Source: DAHUYF01 sp035945115
Lineage (GTDB): Bacteria > Pseudomonadota > Alphaproteobacteria > ATCC43930 > CGMCC-115725
Reading direction: 5' to 3'
Length of the DNA: 64,000 nt
Assembly: GCA_035945115.1 (NCBI GenBank)
Contig: DASZAN010000201.1
Location: forward strand, 85,127-149,126
Shown: positions 7,879 through 16,265 of the stretch, in pieces
How positions within the stretch are numbered: position 1 is the stretch's first letter
How the letters are laid out: each line of letters begins with the position of its first letter
The notes under the pieces: generated by a model
What the model saw: only the letters and a program-made list of their open reading frames with translations
Database searches by the model: none
Told to the model about the DNA's origin: nothing
Position numbers and translations under genes: made by a program

Positions 7879-10613
7879 CCACACCGGCCACAGCCGTCGA
7901 TGCAACGCGGGTGTCAACCTATTGCTACCAATGCGTCGCCGGCCCGGACCTCCTGACCGTCCGTGTCGAGGATGGGGTGGCGCTCGCCGTCGAGCCGAAT
8001 TTCTGCGCAACACCAATTCATCCCGGCGCCGGGCGTGTCTGCGTCAAAGCCTACGGGCTCGTGCAGAAGACCTACAATCCCCACCGTATCCTCGCGCCCA
8101 TGAAGCGCACCAATCGGAAAAAAGGCCGGGATCAGGAACCCGGCTTCGTTCCGATCTCATGGGACGAGGCGTTCGATACGATTGCCGCGAAGCTCAATGC
8201 CATCCGCGCCACGGGCGTCCTTGACGCTTCGGGTTATCCCAAGGTCGCCGCAAGCTTCGGCGGTGGCGGCACGCCGCAATCTTATATGGGTACTTTTCCT
8301 GCCTTTCTTGCGGCTTGGGGACCCGTCGATATGGGCTTCGGCAGCGGACAGGGCGTCAAGTGCTACCATTCCGAACATCTCTATGGCGAGCTCTGGCACC
8401 GCGCTTTCACGGTCTCGCCGGACACGCCGTCCTGCCGCTACGTCATCTCGCTTGGCAGCAACACCGAGGCTTCGGGCGGGGTCGTTGGTGTCAAACGCCA
8501 TGCCGACGCGCGCGTCCGCGGCATGAGGCGCGTACAGATCGAACCGCACCTCTCGGTGACCGGCGCCTGTTCGGCAGAATGGGTTCCGATCCGACCGAAG
8601 ACCGACGCGGCGTTTCTCTATGCCCTAATCCACGTGCTATTGCACGAGCAGCCGCGCGAACGGCTCGACCTCGCCTTTTTGGCACAGCGCACGGCGTCAC
8701 CCTACCTCGTCGGCACCAATGGCTACTACCTGCGCGATGCCGCGACGCGGAAGCCGCTGATCTGGGATCGCCAACGAAATGCGGCGGTGACATACGACAC
8801 GGCGGATGCCGAGCCGGCGCTCGAAGGGAGCTTCGCCGTGACGGCATTGGAGATCGGCCCCGATGATGTGACCCTCGCAGAAGGCGAACTCCGCGGCGAG
8901 ACGAGCTTCAGTAAGCTGGCCGCGCATATGGCGGATTACACGCCAGAGTGGGCAGCGGCGATCTGCGACGTGCCGGCATCGACCATTCGCCGGGTTGCCG
9001 AGGAATTTCTCGCGCAGGCCGCGATCGGCGAGACGGTCGAGATCGACGCGGAAAGGCTGCCCTTCCGCCCGGTAGCGATCACGCTCGGCAAAACCGTGAA
9101 CAATGGGTGGGGCGGCTATGAGTGCTGCTGGGCGCGCACCGTCGCCGTCGCGCTCGTCGGCGCGCTCGAAGTTCCCGGGGGAACGCTCGGCACCACGGTG
9201 CGGCTCAATCGGCCGATGTCGGACCGCATTGGCAGCGTCAAGCCAGGCGTCGACGGGTTCATGGATTACCCCTTCAATCCGACCGATTCCAAGCATTGGT
9301 CGCCGCGGCCCAATATCCGCAACGCCTACCGTACGCTCGTGCCGATCGCCGCCAATGGTCCGTGGAGCCAAGCGCTGGGCCCGACGCATCTCGCCTGGAT
9401 GTTCCTCGACGGCACGCCCGAGGGACTACCCGAAGTGACCTTTCCCGAAATCTGGTTCCTCTATCGCACCAACCCTGCGATCTCCTTTTGGGATACGGCG
9501 GCGCTTGCCGACAAAATGGCACGCTTCCCCTTCATCGTCGCCTTCGCCTACACGCGCGACGAATCGAATCACATGGCAGACATCCTGCTGCCGGAATGCA
9601 CCGATCTCGAGGGACTTCAGCTCATCCGCATCGGTGGCACGAAATATGTCGAGCAGTTCTGGGATCAGGAAGGTTTCGCGCTCCGCCAGCCGGTGGTGGA
9701 GGCGCGCGGCGAGACGCGCGATTTCACCGACATCGCCACCGAGCTTGCCCGCCGCACCGGCCTCCTCGAGCCCTACAATGCCGCCATCAATCGCGGCGCG
9801 GCAGGCATATCGCTCAAAACCGAGCGTTATGATTTCAGCCTCGCAACCGCCATCCCCCATAGCCGAGACGAGATCTGGGATGCCGTTTGCCGCGCAGCGA
9901 GCGCCGAGGTGACCGACGGCACCGCGAGTGACGGACTGGATTGGTACAAGACGCAGGGTTTCCGCACCCGTCCCTTTGGACGCATCAACTGGTATCTCTA
10001 TCCGGCTCTGGCGCGGCAGGGGCTTCGGTTCGAGCTCCCCTATCAAGAGCGGCTTTTCCGCATCGGGCAACAGCTCGGCCGCCGCTTGCATGAGCACGGC
10101 ATGACTTGGTGGGACAATCAACTCGCCGAATATCAGGCCCTGCCCGCGTGGAAGGATTTCCCGGGTCTATGGGAAAAAGCGCTCGTCAAGATGGGCGGCA
10201 AGCCGGAGGATTTCCCGTTCTGGCTCGTCACCGCCCGCAGCATGCAATACGCCTGGGGCGGCAATGCCGGCATCCAACTCGTCCAAGAAGTCGCGGCAAA
10301 CATCGCCGGGCATGGCGGGGTCATCATCAATGCCGGCGCCGCCGCGCGCCTCGGCATCGCCGACGGCGACCTGCTCGAGATCCGCACGCCACAGCGCGCA
10401 ACGCGCGGCCGCGCGGTCTTGCGGCACGGCATCCGCCCCGACACGCTGCTCATGGTTGGGCAGTTCGAACACTGGGCGACACCGTTTGCACGCGACCTTG
10501 GCGTCCCCAGCATGAACGCGCTGGTGCCGCTCTCGCTCGACCTCACTGACGCGACGGGCTCGGGCGCCGATCTCGTGCGCGTCGGCGTTATGCGAGTGGG
10601 AAGGTCGCCATGA
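7875..10613 (+). CDS. padB: Phenylacetyl-CoA:acceptor oxidoreductase, molybdopterin subunit (PadB-like)
   Basis: This 912-aa member of the DMSO-reductase family is encoded with a four-cluster ferredoxin subunit, a membrane anchor and phenylacetate-CoA ligase. That set matches padBCD and padJ of Thauera and Aromatoleum, where the complex oxidises phenylacetyl-CoA at the alpha carbon to phenylglyoxylate. There is no twin-arginine signal, which agrees with a cytoplasm-facing active site. N-terminal cysteines are at 17, 20 and 56, but the usual third position of CxxCxxxC is proline 24, so the proximal Fe-S cluster may be changed or lost. Cys163 (GVKCYHSEH) is a candidate molybdenum ligand. A related polysulfide-reductase-like role cannot be fully excluded. 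Confidence 0.82.
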   Translation: MTTPATAVDATRVSTYCYQCVAGPDLLTVRVEDGVALAVEPNFCATPIHPGAGRVCVKAYGLVQKTYNPHRILAPMKRTNRKKGRDQEPGFVPISWDEAFDTIAAKLNAIRATGVLDASGYPKVAASFGGGGTPQSYMGTFPAFLAAWGPVDMGFGSGQGVKCYHSEHLYGELWHRAFTVSPDTPSCRYVISLGSNTEASGGVVGVKRHADARVRGMRRVQIEPHLSVTGACSAEWVPIRPKTDAAFLYALIHVLLHEQPRERLDLAFLAQRTASPYLVGTNGYYLRDAATRKPLIWDRQRNAAVTYDTADAEPALEGSFAVTALEIGPDDVTLAEGELRGETSFSKLAAHMADYTPEWAAAICDVPASTIRRVAEEFLAQAAIGETVEIDAERLPFRPVAITLGKTVNNGWGGYECCWARTVAVALVGALEVPGGTLGTTVRLNRPMSDRIGSVKPGVDGFMDYPFNPTDSKHWSPRPNIRNAYRTLVPIAANGPWSQALGPTHLAWMFLDGTPEGLPEVTFPEIWFLYRTNPAISFWDTAALADKMARFPFIVAFAYTRDESNHMADILLPECTDLEGLQLIRIGGTKYVEQFWDQEGFALRQPVVEARGETRDFTDIATELARRTGLLEPYNAAINRGAAGISLKTERYDFSLATAIPHSRDEIWDAVCRAASAEVTDGTASDGLDWYKTQGFRTRPFGRINWYLYPALARQGLRFELPYQERLFRIGQQLGRRLHEHGMTWWDNQLAEYQALPAWKDFPGLWEKALVKMGGKPEDFPFWLVTARSMQYAWGGNAGIQLVQEVAANIAGHGGVIINAGAAARLGIADGDLLEIRTPQRATRGRAVLRHGIRPDTLLMVGQFEHWATPFARDLGVPSMNALVPLSLDLTDATGSGADLVRVGVMRVGRSP

Positions 10614-11251
10614 CGCACTGGGTCATGGTCGCCGATCTCCGCCGCTGCGTTGGCTGCCAGACGTGCACCGCAGCCTGCAAGCACGCGAACGCGACGCCGC
10701 CCGGCGTGCAATGGCGACGCGTCCTCGACATGGAATCCGGCGACTATCCCGATGTGCGCCGCGCCTTCGTGCCGGTGGGCTGCATGCATTGCGACGAGCC
10801 GCCGTGCATGACGGTTTGCCCCTCGACGGCGACGCGCAAGCGTGAGGACGGCATCGTCACCATTGATTACGATCTCTGCATCGGCTGCGGGTATTGCATC
10901 GTCGCTTGTCCGTATCAAGCGCGCCACAGGACCGACCGAGCGAGCTTCGCTTATGGCGGTCGACCAAGCGAGCCGGAGGCAAAGCGCTTCGACGAGCGGC
11001 GGCTGGGCGTCGCGACGAAATGCACCTTCTGCGTCGAGCGCGTTGATGACGGCATCGCGCGAGGGCTCACGCCGGGCATCGATCCCGACGCAACGCCGGC
11101 GTGCGTCAATTCCTGCATCGCCGGCGCGCTTCACTTCGGCGACATCGACGATCCACACAGCAACGTCTCGGTCCTGCTCGCCGAGAACCGGCACTTTCGC
11201 ATGCACGAGGAGCTCGGGACGGGGCCTCGCACCTACTATCTCTGGGACTGA
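10610..11251 (+). CDS. padC: Phenylacetyl-CoA:acceptor oxidoreductase, iron-sulfur subunit (PadC-like)
   Basis: This 213-aa electron-transfer protein is of the DmsB/NrfC type. Four cysteine groups are visible: CVGCQTCTAACKH at about 15-27, GCMHCDEPPCMTVCP at about 63-77, CIGCGYCIVACP at about 87-98, and a split group KCTFC followed by CVNSCIAG. Together these would bind four [4Fe-4S] clusters. No export signal is present. It overlaps padB by four bases (ATGA) and precedes the membrane anchor by three bases. It should pass electrons from the molybdenum subunit to the quinone-reactive anchor. Family and role as redox subunit are clear; the PadC name rests on context. Confidence 0.87.
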   Translation: MTHWVMVADLRRCVGCQTCTAACKHANATPPGVQWRRVLDMESGDYPDVRRAFVPVGCMHCDEPPCMTVCPSTATRKREDGIVTIDYDLCIGCGYCIVACPYQARHRTDRASFAYGGRPSEPEAKRFDERRLGVATKCTFCVERVDDGIARGLTPGIDPDATPACVNSCIAGALHFGDIDDPHSNVSVLLAENRHFRMHEELGTGPRTYYLWD

Positions 11252-11254
11252 CCC

Positions 11255-12127
11255 ATGGAACGCGTCGCGCCTTGGCTGCAGACCAGTTGGGACCACCGCG
11301 CCGCCGGCAATTTCATCGGCGGCGGCACTGGCAGCGGCTTGGCCGTCGTCGCTGCCACAAGCACGCTCTGGACCGGAGAAGTGCCGCGCGTCCCACTTGC
11401 CGCGGCGGCGCTCGCCATCGCTCTAGGGCTCGCTCTCGTCTGGCTTGAGATCGGCCGCCCCTGGCGGTTTCTGCATGTCTTTTTCCATCCGCAAACCTCG
11501 TGGATGACACGCGAGGCGTTGGTGGCGCCGCCCCTCATTTTCACCCTCGGCGCCGCCGCTTGGACGGGCGGGCACGCGCTCGCAACGATCGCCGGAGTGC
11601 TCGCAATCGCTTTTCTCTATTGCCAAGCCCGCATGCTGCACGCCGCGCGCGGGATACCAGCATGGCGGGAACCTGCCATCGTGCCGCTGATCGTCGCAAC
11701 AGGTCTCGCCGAAGGCGCCGGCGCTTTCCTGATATTGGCCTTGCTCACGCCCGTCGGTGATCGCGTCGCTTTGTTTCTCGCTCCCGCAGCGATCCTCATC
11801 CGATCGTACGTCTGGACATTCTATCGAGGCCGTCTCGAGCGGCACGGCGGGCCTGCTGGCGCACTCAACGCGCTTGCCGTGATTGACGCGCCGCTGCTCC
11901 TCTTTGGCACGATCGCTCCGCTCTCCCTCCTCGTCGGCGCGCTCGTGCTCACCACCGTCGCTACTCCACTGGCGCTCGTGGCGGGCGCAGCAGCGCTGGG
12001 CGCAGGCTGGACGATGAAGGGCGTGATCGTGACCCGCGCCGCTTTCAATCAAGGGTTCGCCTTACCGCATCTGCCCCGGCTCGCCGCCGCGGGCAAGGAG
12101 ACCGGCGCTCGACCGGGATGGAGCTGA
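11255..12127 (+). CDS. padD: Phenylacetyl-CoA:acceptor oxidoreductase, membrane anchor (PadD/DmsC-like)
   Basis: This 290-aa protein has about eight hydrophobic helices and resembles DmsC/NrfD-type anchors. The first segment contains SWDHRAAGNFIGGGTGSGL and the loop LEIGRPWRFLHVFFHPQTSWMTREA, a signature of this anchor family. It would fix the PadBC dimer to the inner membrane and connect it to the quinone pool, as found for the Thauera enzyme, which is membrane bound. It follows padC by three bases and precedes the phenylacetate-CoA ligase gene by three. Confidence 0.85.
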   Translation: MERVAPWLQTSWDHRAAGNFIGGGTGSGLAVVAATSTLWTGEVPRVPLAAAALAIALGLALVWLEIGRPWRFLHVFFHPQTSWMTREALVAPPLIFTLGAAAWTGGHALATIAGVLAIAFLYCQARMLHAARGIPAWREPAIVPLIVATGLAEGAGAFLILALLTPVGDRVALFLAPAAILIRSYVWTFYRGRLERHGGPAGALNALAVIDAPLLLFGTIAPLSLLVGALVLTTVATPLALVAGAAALGAGWTMKGVIVTRAAFNQGFALPHLPRLAAAGKETGARPGWS

Positions 12128-12130
12128 GCC

Positions 12131-13480
12131 ATGACCAGGCACGCGTTGCACAAGAGAGAGGGCGCCCGACAGCGCGCCTATTTCTCGCCAGATGTCGAGA
12201 TGATGCCGCGGAAGCAGCTGCAACGGCTGCAATTCGAGCGCCTGAGGCGAGCGCTGCATTACGTCTATGCCAACGTACCGCACTACCGTCGCAAATTCGA
12301 GGCGACGGGCGTTACGCCATTCGCGCTGCGCGGACTTGCCGATCTCCGCCGCTTTCCCTTCACCGCTAAGTCGGACCTGCGCGACACCTATCCCTTCGGC
12401 ATGTTCACGGTGAAGCAGGACGCGCTCACTCGCATCCACGCGTCCTCGGGCACAACGGGAAAGCCGACCGTGGTCGGCTACACGAGCACCGATCTCGCCA
12501 ATTGGGCGCTGCTCATGGCCCGTTCACTGGTTTGCGCCGGCGTCCATCGCGGCGACATCGTCCACAATGCCTATGGCTATGGCCTTTTCACTGGCGGTCT
12601 CGGCGTGCATGACGGCGCACAGCGCCTCGGTTGCACGGTGGTGCCGGCCTCAGGCGGTGGCACGGAGCGGCAAGTCACGCTCATGGCCGACTTCGGTGCG
12701 ACTGTGCTTTGCGCGACCCCGTCCTACGCCCTCAACATCGCCGAGGTGGCCGAACACATGGGCGTCGATTTGCGCGCCGGACCGCTGCGCGTGGGCGTGT
12801 GCGGTGCCGAGCCGTGGAGTGAAGGCTTGCGGCAGCAGCTCGAAAGCCGATTAGGACTTGCGGCGATCGACATTTACGGCCTCTCCGAGATCATGGGCCC
12901 GGGCGTCGCCGTCGAGTGCCATGAGGCACAAGCGGGGCTGCACGGCTGGGAGGACCATTTTCTCTTCGAGGTCATCGACCCCGATAGCGGCGAGCCGCTC
13001 GAGATGGGAAAGACAGGTGAGCTCGTCATCACCACGCTCGCCAAGGAAGCTCTGCCGATGATCCGCTACCGCACGCGCGACATCACGCAGCTCACCGACG
13101 AGCCCTGCCGCTGCGGACGCACCCATCTGCGCATCCGCCGCATCACGGGCCGAAGCGATGACATGCTGATCGTTCGCGGCGTCAACGTCTATCCCTCGCA
13201 GATCGAGGCGGCGCTGGTCGGCTTGCCGCAGATCTCGCCGCATTATCAGCTCGTGATCGAGCGCAAAGGCGCCCTCGACCAAGTGCGGCTCGAAGTCGAG
13301 GCGGACCCCGGAGTAGCGACCGAAGATGCTGCCGCCGGCCAAGCGATCGCTGAAACCGTCGCCCATCGGCTCAAGTCGCTGCTTGGCGTCTCCTGCGAGG
13401 TGACGGTGAGGCCGCCCGGCGAGGTGCCACGCTCGCAGGGTAAGGCGGTGCGCGTCCGCGATCTGCGGCCAAAGGGATGA
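12131..13480 (+). CDS. padJ: Phenylacetate-CoA ligase (PaaK/PadJ)
   Basis: This 449-aa cytoplasmic AMP-forming ligase turns phenylacetate into phenylacetyl-CoA, the substrate of PadBCD. Motifs are ASSGTTGKPTVVGYTSTDL near residues 104-122 (phosphate loop), DIYGLSEIMGPG near 245-256, and RSDDMLIVRGVNVYPSQIE near 343-361, all typical of PaaK. The length is slightly above the usual 430-440 aa. It is the last gene of the padBCD group. In aerobic bacteria the same enzyme feeds the paa epoxide pathway, but no paaABCDE genes are here and the context is anaerobic. Confidence 0.92.
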   Translation: MTRHALHKREGARQRAYFSPDVEMMPRKQLQRLQFERLRRALHYVYANVPHYRRKFEATGVTPFALRGLADLRRFPFTAKSDLRDTYPFGMFTVKQDALTRIHASSGTTGKPTVVGYTSTDLANWALLMARSLVCAGVHRGDIVHNAYGYGLFTGGLGVHDGAQRLGCTVVPASGGGTERQVTLMADFGATVLCATPSYALNIAEVAEHMGVDLRAGPLRVGVCGAEPWSEGLRQQLESRLGLAAIDIYGLSEIMGPGVAVECHEAQAGLHGWEDHFLFEVIDPDSGEPLEMGKTGELVITTLAKEALPMIRYRTRDITQLTDEPCRCGRTHLRIRRITGRSDDMLIVRGVNVYPSQIEAALVGLPQISPHYQLVIERKGALDQVRLEVEADPGVATEDAAAGQAIAETVAHRLKSLLGVSCEVTVRPPGEVPRSQGKAVRVRDLRPKG

Positions 13481-13492
13481 TCCTCATTGGGA

Positions 13493-13506
13493 TTGACCGA
13501 GATCAA
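13493..13506. promoter_or_regulatory. FNR/AadR-type anaerobic box
   Basis: TTGACCGAGATCAA matches the FNR consensus at nine of the ten defined positions. A possible -10 (TATGTC, 13529-13534) lies 32 bases from its centre, the spacing of a class II FNR promoter. It would drive the DUF2249 gene at 13559 and the module behind it. Confidence 0.65.
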
Positions 13507-13558
13507 CGATCACCGGCGAAGAACATCGTATGTCTTGGCCAACCAAAGGAGGTGACGC

Positions 13559-14104
13559 ATGACGACCGCCGTTTCATCCAAGGAGGGCGCGAACGAGAGT
13601 GAAATCCATGTCGATGCGCGTCCCTTGCTCGCTGCAGGTCAGGAGCCTTTCAGCATGCTCATGGCAGCGGCAGGACGCGTCGCGCCAGGCGGACTGCTGA
13701 TCGTCGATGCGCCATTCGATCCGTTGCCGTTGAAACGCCTGCTCGGCGGCAAAGGGTTCGTCCATCAGACGGAAGAACTCGCCCCCAATCACTTTCGCGT
13801 CCACTTCCGGCGTGCAGCCGTCGCACCGGCATCGCCTCCGGTGTCGACCGGCAGCGTCGGCGCCAAGGTGTGGCGCGAGGCGGATGGAGTCCATATCGAC
13901 GTGCGCGGCCTCAGCCCACCCAATCCGATGGTGGCCATTCTACGTCTGCTCGAGCAACCCGATTGCGGTAACGTCGTCATCGTCCACCACGAACGCGAAC
14001 CGGTCTTTCTCTTTCCTGAGCTGACGCAGCGCGGCTGGAGCTATCGACAAGTTCCGGCGGCACCGCCGGAGCTGCGCTATCGTTTGACGCGCGGCACGCA
14101 ATGA
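13559..14104 (+). CDS. Tandem DUF2249 domain protein
   Basis: This 181-aa protein is made of two copies of a TusA/SirA-like domain of the DUF2249 type. The second copy begins VHIDVRGLSPPNPMVAILRLLEQP near residue 104 and shows the H-x-R-E-P-V-x-L-F-P-E-L core near 142-153. The first copy (about 17-80) is more degenerate. The start has an almost perfect ribosome-binding site (AAAGGAGGTGA, 13545-13555). It begins an operon with a membrane protein, a MIP18 protein and a hemerythrin-like protein. DUF2249 genes often accompany denitrification and nitric oxide stress genes. Its biochemical role is not known. Confidence 0.8.
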   Translation: MTTAVSSKEGANESEIHVDARPLLAAGQEPFSMLMAAAGRVAPGGLLIVDAPFDPLPLKRLLGGKGFVHQTEELAPNHFRVHFRRAAVAPASPPVSTGSVGAKVWREADGVHIDVRGLSPPNPMVAILRLLEQPDCGNVVIVHHEREPVFLFPELTQRGWSYRQVPAAPPELRYRLTRGTQ

Positions 14105-15408
14105 GGCTTGCCGCCGCCACCATTCTTCCCGGCGCCAAGGGACGGCTGTTGCCGCCCTCGATACCTTTCGCCTTTTTCACCGCGGCGCTGGTGTTTCACG
14201 TTCTGCTGTGGGTGGTGGTGATCTACGCGGCCAGCGACATCGCCAGCTTCCGCGGCGGACTGGGCCATCCGCTCGGCGCCCTTCACGTCCTGACGCTGGG
14301 CGTTCTCGCCAGCACAGCCATGGGCGCCGCTCTTCAGTTGTTGCCGGTCGCGACCCGCCAACCCCTCGCCGCGCTATGGCCGGCACGCGCAGCGTTCTGG
14401 TTCTTCGTGCCGGGAACCATGCTCCTCGTGCATGGCATGGGCGAAGGCAATTCTGTCGCGCTTGCCGTCGGTGGTATTGCGGCCGCGAGCGGGCTCGGGC
14501 TCTTCGCCATCCTCGTCGCCGACAATTTGCGGCGCGCGCCGGAGCTGGGTGCGGTCGGCCTTCATGCCTGGGTCGCGCTTGGCGCAGTCGCGATGTTGCT
14601 CGCCGCTGGGCTGGCGCTCGCTTTCGATTTCAGCGCGGGGTTTCTCAGCGGTCACGCCGCGGTGGCGCTGGCGCACGGCTTGCTCGGCCTTTACGGTTTC
14701 ATGGGAACCTTGGCGCTGGGCTTCAGCTACATTCTCGTGCCAATGTTCGCGCTCGCCGAGGCGGTGCCCAATCGCTGGAGCGAGGGCACGCTCGCGCTGT
14801 GGACGGCTGCGCTTGTCCTGGCGGTTGTCGGCGCGCTTGCAGCGTTCGAGCCGCTGGTCGCGGCCGCTGCCATCCTTGGGCTTGCGGCCGCGCTGGCGCA
14901 TATCGGCGCGCTTGCGCGCGTGTTGAAGGGGCGCATGCGCCGGCATCTCGGACTTTCTTTCATTCTGTTGCGCGTCGGCTGGGGTGCGCTCGTCGTCAGC
15001 CTCATCCTTGGCGGTCTCGCGGCGCTCGGCTGGCTCGGGCCACGCGGGTCGGCGCTGTTCGGTTTCGTCGCCGCCTTCGGCTGGCTCCTCACCTTCCTGC
15101 TCGGCGTCTTGCAGCGCATTCTGTCGTTCTTGGGCTCGATGCACGCCGCCAAAGGCGGCCGCCCGCCGCTCGTCTCGGAGCTCACCCGCGAGTGGGCACT
15201 CGCTCTTCACGCCGCCTGCCACGGCACGGCGCTCGCGGCCATTTTCGCGGGCATCGCCGCCGATCTGCCGGCGGCGGTCCGCTTCGGCGGTGTCGTCGGC
15301 CTGTGCGGCGCCATCGCCTTCGCTTGGTTCGGCGCAGTCGTGCTGCACCACGTTTTTCGGCGCCCGGCGGCGCCGGTGCCGCGTATCGCCGCCCTAAGGG
15401 AGCATTGA
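14101..15408 (+). CDS. Polytopic membrane protein, NnrS/heme-copper oxidase-like
   Basis: This 435-aa protein has about twelve hydrophobic helices. Histidines lie inside or at the edge of helices (HPLGALHVLTLG near 58-69, VALAHGLLGLYGFMG near 189-203, and LHAACHGTALA further on), as in heme-binding membrane proteins. The overall pattern recalls NnrS-like or oxidase-subunit-I-like proteins of denitrifiers, but I cannot assign it to a named family. Its start overlaps the DUF2249 gene (ATGA) and the MIP18 gene follows after three bases. A heme- or copper-dependent role in nitric oxide or electron handling is a guess from the neighbours. Confidence 0.6.
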   Translation: MRLAAATILPGAKGRLLPPSIPFAFFTAALVFHVLLWVVVIYAASDIASFRGGLGHPLGALHVLTLGVLASTAMGAALQLLPVATRQPLAALWPARAAFWFFVPGTMLLVHGMGEGNSVALAVGGIAAASGLGLFAILVADNLRRAPELGAVGLHAWVALGAVAMLLAAGLALAFDFSAGFLSGHAAVALAHGLLGLYGFMGTLALGFSYILVPMFALAEAVPNRWSEGTLALWTAALVLAVVGALAAFEPLVAAAAILGLAAALAHIGALARVLKGRMRRHLGLSFILLRVGWGALVVSLILGGLAALGWLGPRGSALFGFVAAFGWLLTFLLGVLQRILSFLGSMHAAKGGRPPLVSELTREWALALHAACHGTALAAIFAGIAADLPAAVRFGGVVGLCGAIAFAWFGAVVLHHVFRRPAAPVPRIAALREH

Positions 15409-15411
15409 GCC

Positions 15412-15711
15412 ATGGCCGATCTCGCCGACCTCGCGCGCGACGCGCTGCACCAGGTGCTCGATCCCGAGGTCGGTCTCAACATCGTTGATCTCGGCCTCAT
15501 CTACGATATCGCAGCCGTCGACGGCGTGGTCACCATCACCATGACCTTCACCCATGAGGGCTGTCCCATCGGGCCGATGCTGGTGGAGGGAGCGCGACAA
15601 ATCGTGGCCGCGCTACCCGGTGTGCGCGACGTGGTGGTCGAGCTCACCTTCGATCCGCCCTGGACGCCGCAATCGATTAGCGCCGACGGCCGGGCGCTGC
15701 TCGGCGGCTAG
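15412..15711 (+). CDS. MIP18 (DUF59) family Fe-S assembly-type protein
   Basis: This 99-aa protein has the MIP18 fold: ALHQVLDPEVGLNIVDLGLIYDI at about 11-33, T-F-T-H-E-G-C-P-I-G near 47-56 with the conserved reactive cysteine, and V-E-L-T-F-D-P-P-W-T near 77-86. SufT, PaaD and related proteins of this family help mature Fe-S proteins. The surrounding redox genes (benzoyl-CoA reductase, PadBC, ferredoxin) would need such support. It lies in a tight operon between the membrane protein and the hemerythrin-like gene. Confidence 0.87.
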   Translation: MADLADLARDALHQVLDPEVGLNIVDLGLIYDIAAVDGVVTITMTFTHEGCPIGPMLVEGARQIVAALPGVRDVVVELTFDPPWTPQSISADGRALLGG

Positions 15712-15738
15712 GCAGCAAGCGGAAGGAGCGCTCCCGCC

Positions 15739-16242
15739 ATGGATTTCCGTCGACACGTCTCGCGCGCCCTCCATCAAGATCACGTGGCGACGATCGCGGT
15801 ACTCGAGCGTCTCGAGGCGTTGCTTGGCCGCCACCGACCAACCCAGCCACCATCATCGAGCGATGCCGAGGCGGCGCGACTCATGAAGGAGCTGATCGCG
15901 GCGCTCGACATCGAGATCGGCCCGCATTTTGCCTTCGAGGAAGAGAGCGTCTTTCCCTTGCTGGCCGAGGCTGGCGATCGTGACATGGGCACATATCTCA
16001 TCGAGGAGCATCGAGCGATCTTGCCGCTCGCGCGAAAGCTCGTAGACCTCGCCAAGGATGGACACCGCGCTGGCTTCGCGGTCGATGCCTGGGCGCAGTT
16101 CCACGCGACCGGCGCCGAGCTGATCGAGCGGCTCGTCTCCCATGTGCAAAAGGAGGAGATGGGTCTGCTGCCGGCGCTTGATGATCTCCTCGACGAGGAG
16201 GCGGACGGGCGGCTCGCCCTCGAATTCGCGGCGCGGCGCTGA
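15739..16242 (+). CDS. Hemerythrin (HHE cation-binding) domain protein
   Basis: This 167-aa alpha-helical protein has the iron ligands of the hemerythrin HHE fold: H-x4-Q-D-H near 9-15, H-F-A-F-E-E-E-S-V-F near 63-72, E-E-H-R near 93-96 and H-V-Q-K-E-E near 139-144. It would bind a di-iron centre. In denitrifiers such proteins respond to nitric oxide or oxygen and are often encoded beside DUF2249 genes, as here. The start follows a good ribosome-binding site (GGAAGGAG). Protection of oxygen-sensitive enzymes or nitric oxide sensing are both plausible. Confidence 0.85.
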   Translation: MDFRRHVSRALHQDHVATIAVLERLEALLGRHRPTQPPSSSDAEAARLMKELIAALDIEIGPHFAFEEESVFPLLAEAGDRDMGTYLIEEHRAILPLARKLVDLAKDGHRAGFAVDAWAQFHATGAELIERLVSHVQKEEMGLLPALDDLLDEEADGRLALEFAARR

Positions 16243-16265
16243 CCCATGCGAAGGAGCACGATGCA

